Shown here piece by piece: positions 63,012-64,000 of a DNA stretch of 64,000 bases. Position numbers and translations under genes: made by a program. Origin of the DNA: Candidatus Vicinibacter proximus. Its GTDB lineage: Bacteria > Bacteroidota > Bacteroidia > Chitinophagales > Saprospiraceae. The notes under the pieces were generated by a model, which did not search any database, was not told where the DNA came from, and was given only the letters and a program-made list of their open reading frames with translations. The first letter of the stretch is position 1, and every line of letters begins with the position of its first letter. The stretch spans positions 186,001 to 250,000 of the forward strand of contig JADJOE010000001.1 of the NCBI GenBank assembly GCA_016713905.1. Reading direction: 5' to 3'.

Positions 63012-63033
63012 CCACCCACATAAAACAAAATAT

Positions 63034-64000
63034 ATGATAAATACTAATTCCGTTTTTGGAGAGTTTATTGAAATTGGTGAAAAATTAAAAAAAGGATACA
63101 ATACGCTTAAATCAATAGAAAGTGTTGAAGTAGCTACAACACCTAAAGAGCTAGTTTGGTCTTGTGATAAAGTTCAAATGTTTCATTATATCAGAGAAAC
63201 TCCGGCCAAATGTAAAATCCCCGTTTTAGTTTCTTTTGCCATCATGAACAGACATGATGTTCTTGACCTTCAACCCGACCGAAGCCTAATGAAGAAATTG
63301 TTGGATGAGGGGCTTGACATATATATCATGGATTGGGGTTATCCTAGTAAGGCAGATCGTTTCCTTTCAATGGAGGATTATATTCTCGGATATATGGACG
63401 ATGCTATTGATTTTATTAGAAAATCCCATAAAATTGACAAAATCCATAAAATGGGAATTTGCCAAGGTGGGTTATTCAGTATGATTTATGCGTCAATTTT
63501 CCCAGAAAAACTCAAATCACTAACAACTTACGTAGCCCCTTATGATTTTAAGAACGCTAATTGTAATATGTTGTTTAAATGGACAAAATATGTGGATGTA
63601 GACACTATGGTCAATACCCAGGGAATAATTAGTGCTGATATGCTTAACAATGCCTTCAGTATGCTGAAACCAAGTATGGATATTGCAAAGTTTTTTGGCG
63701 TGCTTGAAATGATGGATGATCGGGAAAAGTTGATGAATTTTTTAAGAATGGAAAAATGGAAAAATGACTGTCCTGATTTAAGTGGAGAAATGTACAGAAA
63801 ATATATTAAAGATCTTTTCAGAGATAACAAACTCGTAAATGGTCAATTTGAGTTGGATGGTAAGATTGTAGACTTAAAAAACATGACGGTTCCGTTTTTA
63901 AATGTATATGCAACGGAAGATAATATTATTCCAAACGAATCTACTATTTCTGTAATGGATAAAATTGGTAGTAATGACAAGCAACTTTATGCTTTCCCAG
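63034..64000 (+). CDS. phaC: Class III poly(3-hydroxyalkanoate) synthase PhaC (3' end outside window)
   Basis: An open frame of 322 codons from an ATG at 63034 to the window edge without a stop, so the C-terminus is missing; class III PhaC is usually about 355 residues. The alpha/beta-hydrolase fold shows PVLVSFAIMNRHDVLDLQP near residue 70, YIMDWGYP, and the lipase-like box GICQGG with the nucleophilic Cys143. Asp296 in YATEDNIIP fits the catalytic acid; the expected His lies past the end. It polymerises (R)-3-hydroxyacyl-CoA into storage polyester together with PhaE. Confidence 0.9.
   Translation, partial: MINTNSVFGEFIEIGEKLKKGYNTLKSIESVEVATTPKELVWSCDKVQMFHYIRETPAKCKIPVLVSFAIMNRHDVLDLQPDRSLMKKLLDEGLDIYIMDWGYPSKADRFLSMEDYILGYMDDAIDFIRKSHKIDKIHKMGICQGGLFSMIYASIFPEKLKSLTTYVAPYDFKNANCNMLFKWTKYVDVDTMVNTQGIISADMLNNAFSMLKPSMDIAKFFGVLEMMDDREKLMNFLRMEKWKNDCPDLSGEMYRKYIKDLFRDNKLVNGQFELDGKIVDLKNMTVPFLNVYATEDNIIPNESTISVMDKIGSNDKQLYAFP

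Overview
The window looks like chromosomal DNA from a Bacteroidota bacterium, possibly a Saprospiria or Chitinophagia relative (the class is a guess). The evidence is low GC content and many Bacteroidota-specific families: DUF4270, DUF4290, GLPGLI, a carboxypeptidase-regulatory TonB-type barrel, a half-length GT5 glycogen synthase and a group II GGGP synthase. Gene starts lack clear Shine-Dalgarno sequences. Promoter -7 elements match the Bacteroidota consensus TAnnTTTG, here often extended to TA(C/T)CTTTGCA. No phage, insertion sequence, CRISPR array or classical defence island was seen.

Layout. Bases 1-2743 are the end of a surface polysaccharide cluster: an asparagine-synthase-like protein and two glycosyltransferases with overlapping ends. 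Bases 2814-7615 hold a methionine/kynurenine-type aminotransferase, a large outer-membrane barrel and a GLPGLI protein. Bases 7749-12415 hold an ABC-F ATPase, then a minus-strand metal-homeostasis operon (DtxR-family regulator, metal-binding lipoprotein-like receptor, ABC ATPase, but no permease) with a palindromic operator, and a divergent nitroreductase. Bases 12468-19882 hold a small membrane protein, a YifB/ComM ATPase, a small glycine-rich protein and a two-gene NAD-dependent formate dehydrogenase.

Bases 20292-30069 are a nine-gene minus-strand run: GT5 glycogen synthase, DUF4270 lipoprotein, glmS, DUF4290, fabG, DUF1569, paaZ, nadA and a histidine-phosphatase lipoprotein. Next come an isolated VWA protein and an MtfA-like protein whose zinc motif is lost. 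Bases 32764-38984 carry tRNA-Phe, cysS, a thioredoxin-like lipoprotein, GGGP synthase, rsgA, ddl and a lipid kinase. ileS follows. Then comes an ECF sigma factor operon with a membrane-spanning barrel-like partner and a lipoprotein, and then bamA.

Bases 48717-57598 hold a PAP2-like membrane protein with dapD and an AhpD-like protein, tRNA-Leu, a lipoprotein, a UvrD-type helicase fused to a Cas4/AddB-like nuclease, alanine dehydrogenase and tsaE. The end of the window has a 1-kb AT-rich gap, gyrB and a polyhydroxyalkanoate locus: a MaoC/PhaJ-like hydratase, phaE, and phaC, which runs off the end.

Most of the window is housekeeping. The points most worth a second look are the operator that overlaps the dtxR promoter, the permease-less metal transporter, the ABC-F protein with one degenerate composite ATP site, the protease homologue without a zinc motif, the sigma factor/barrel operon, the leaderless-looking promoters of cysS and GGGP synthase, and the class III PHA synthase locus with an internal terminator.
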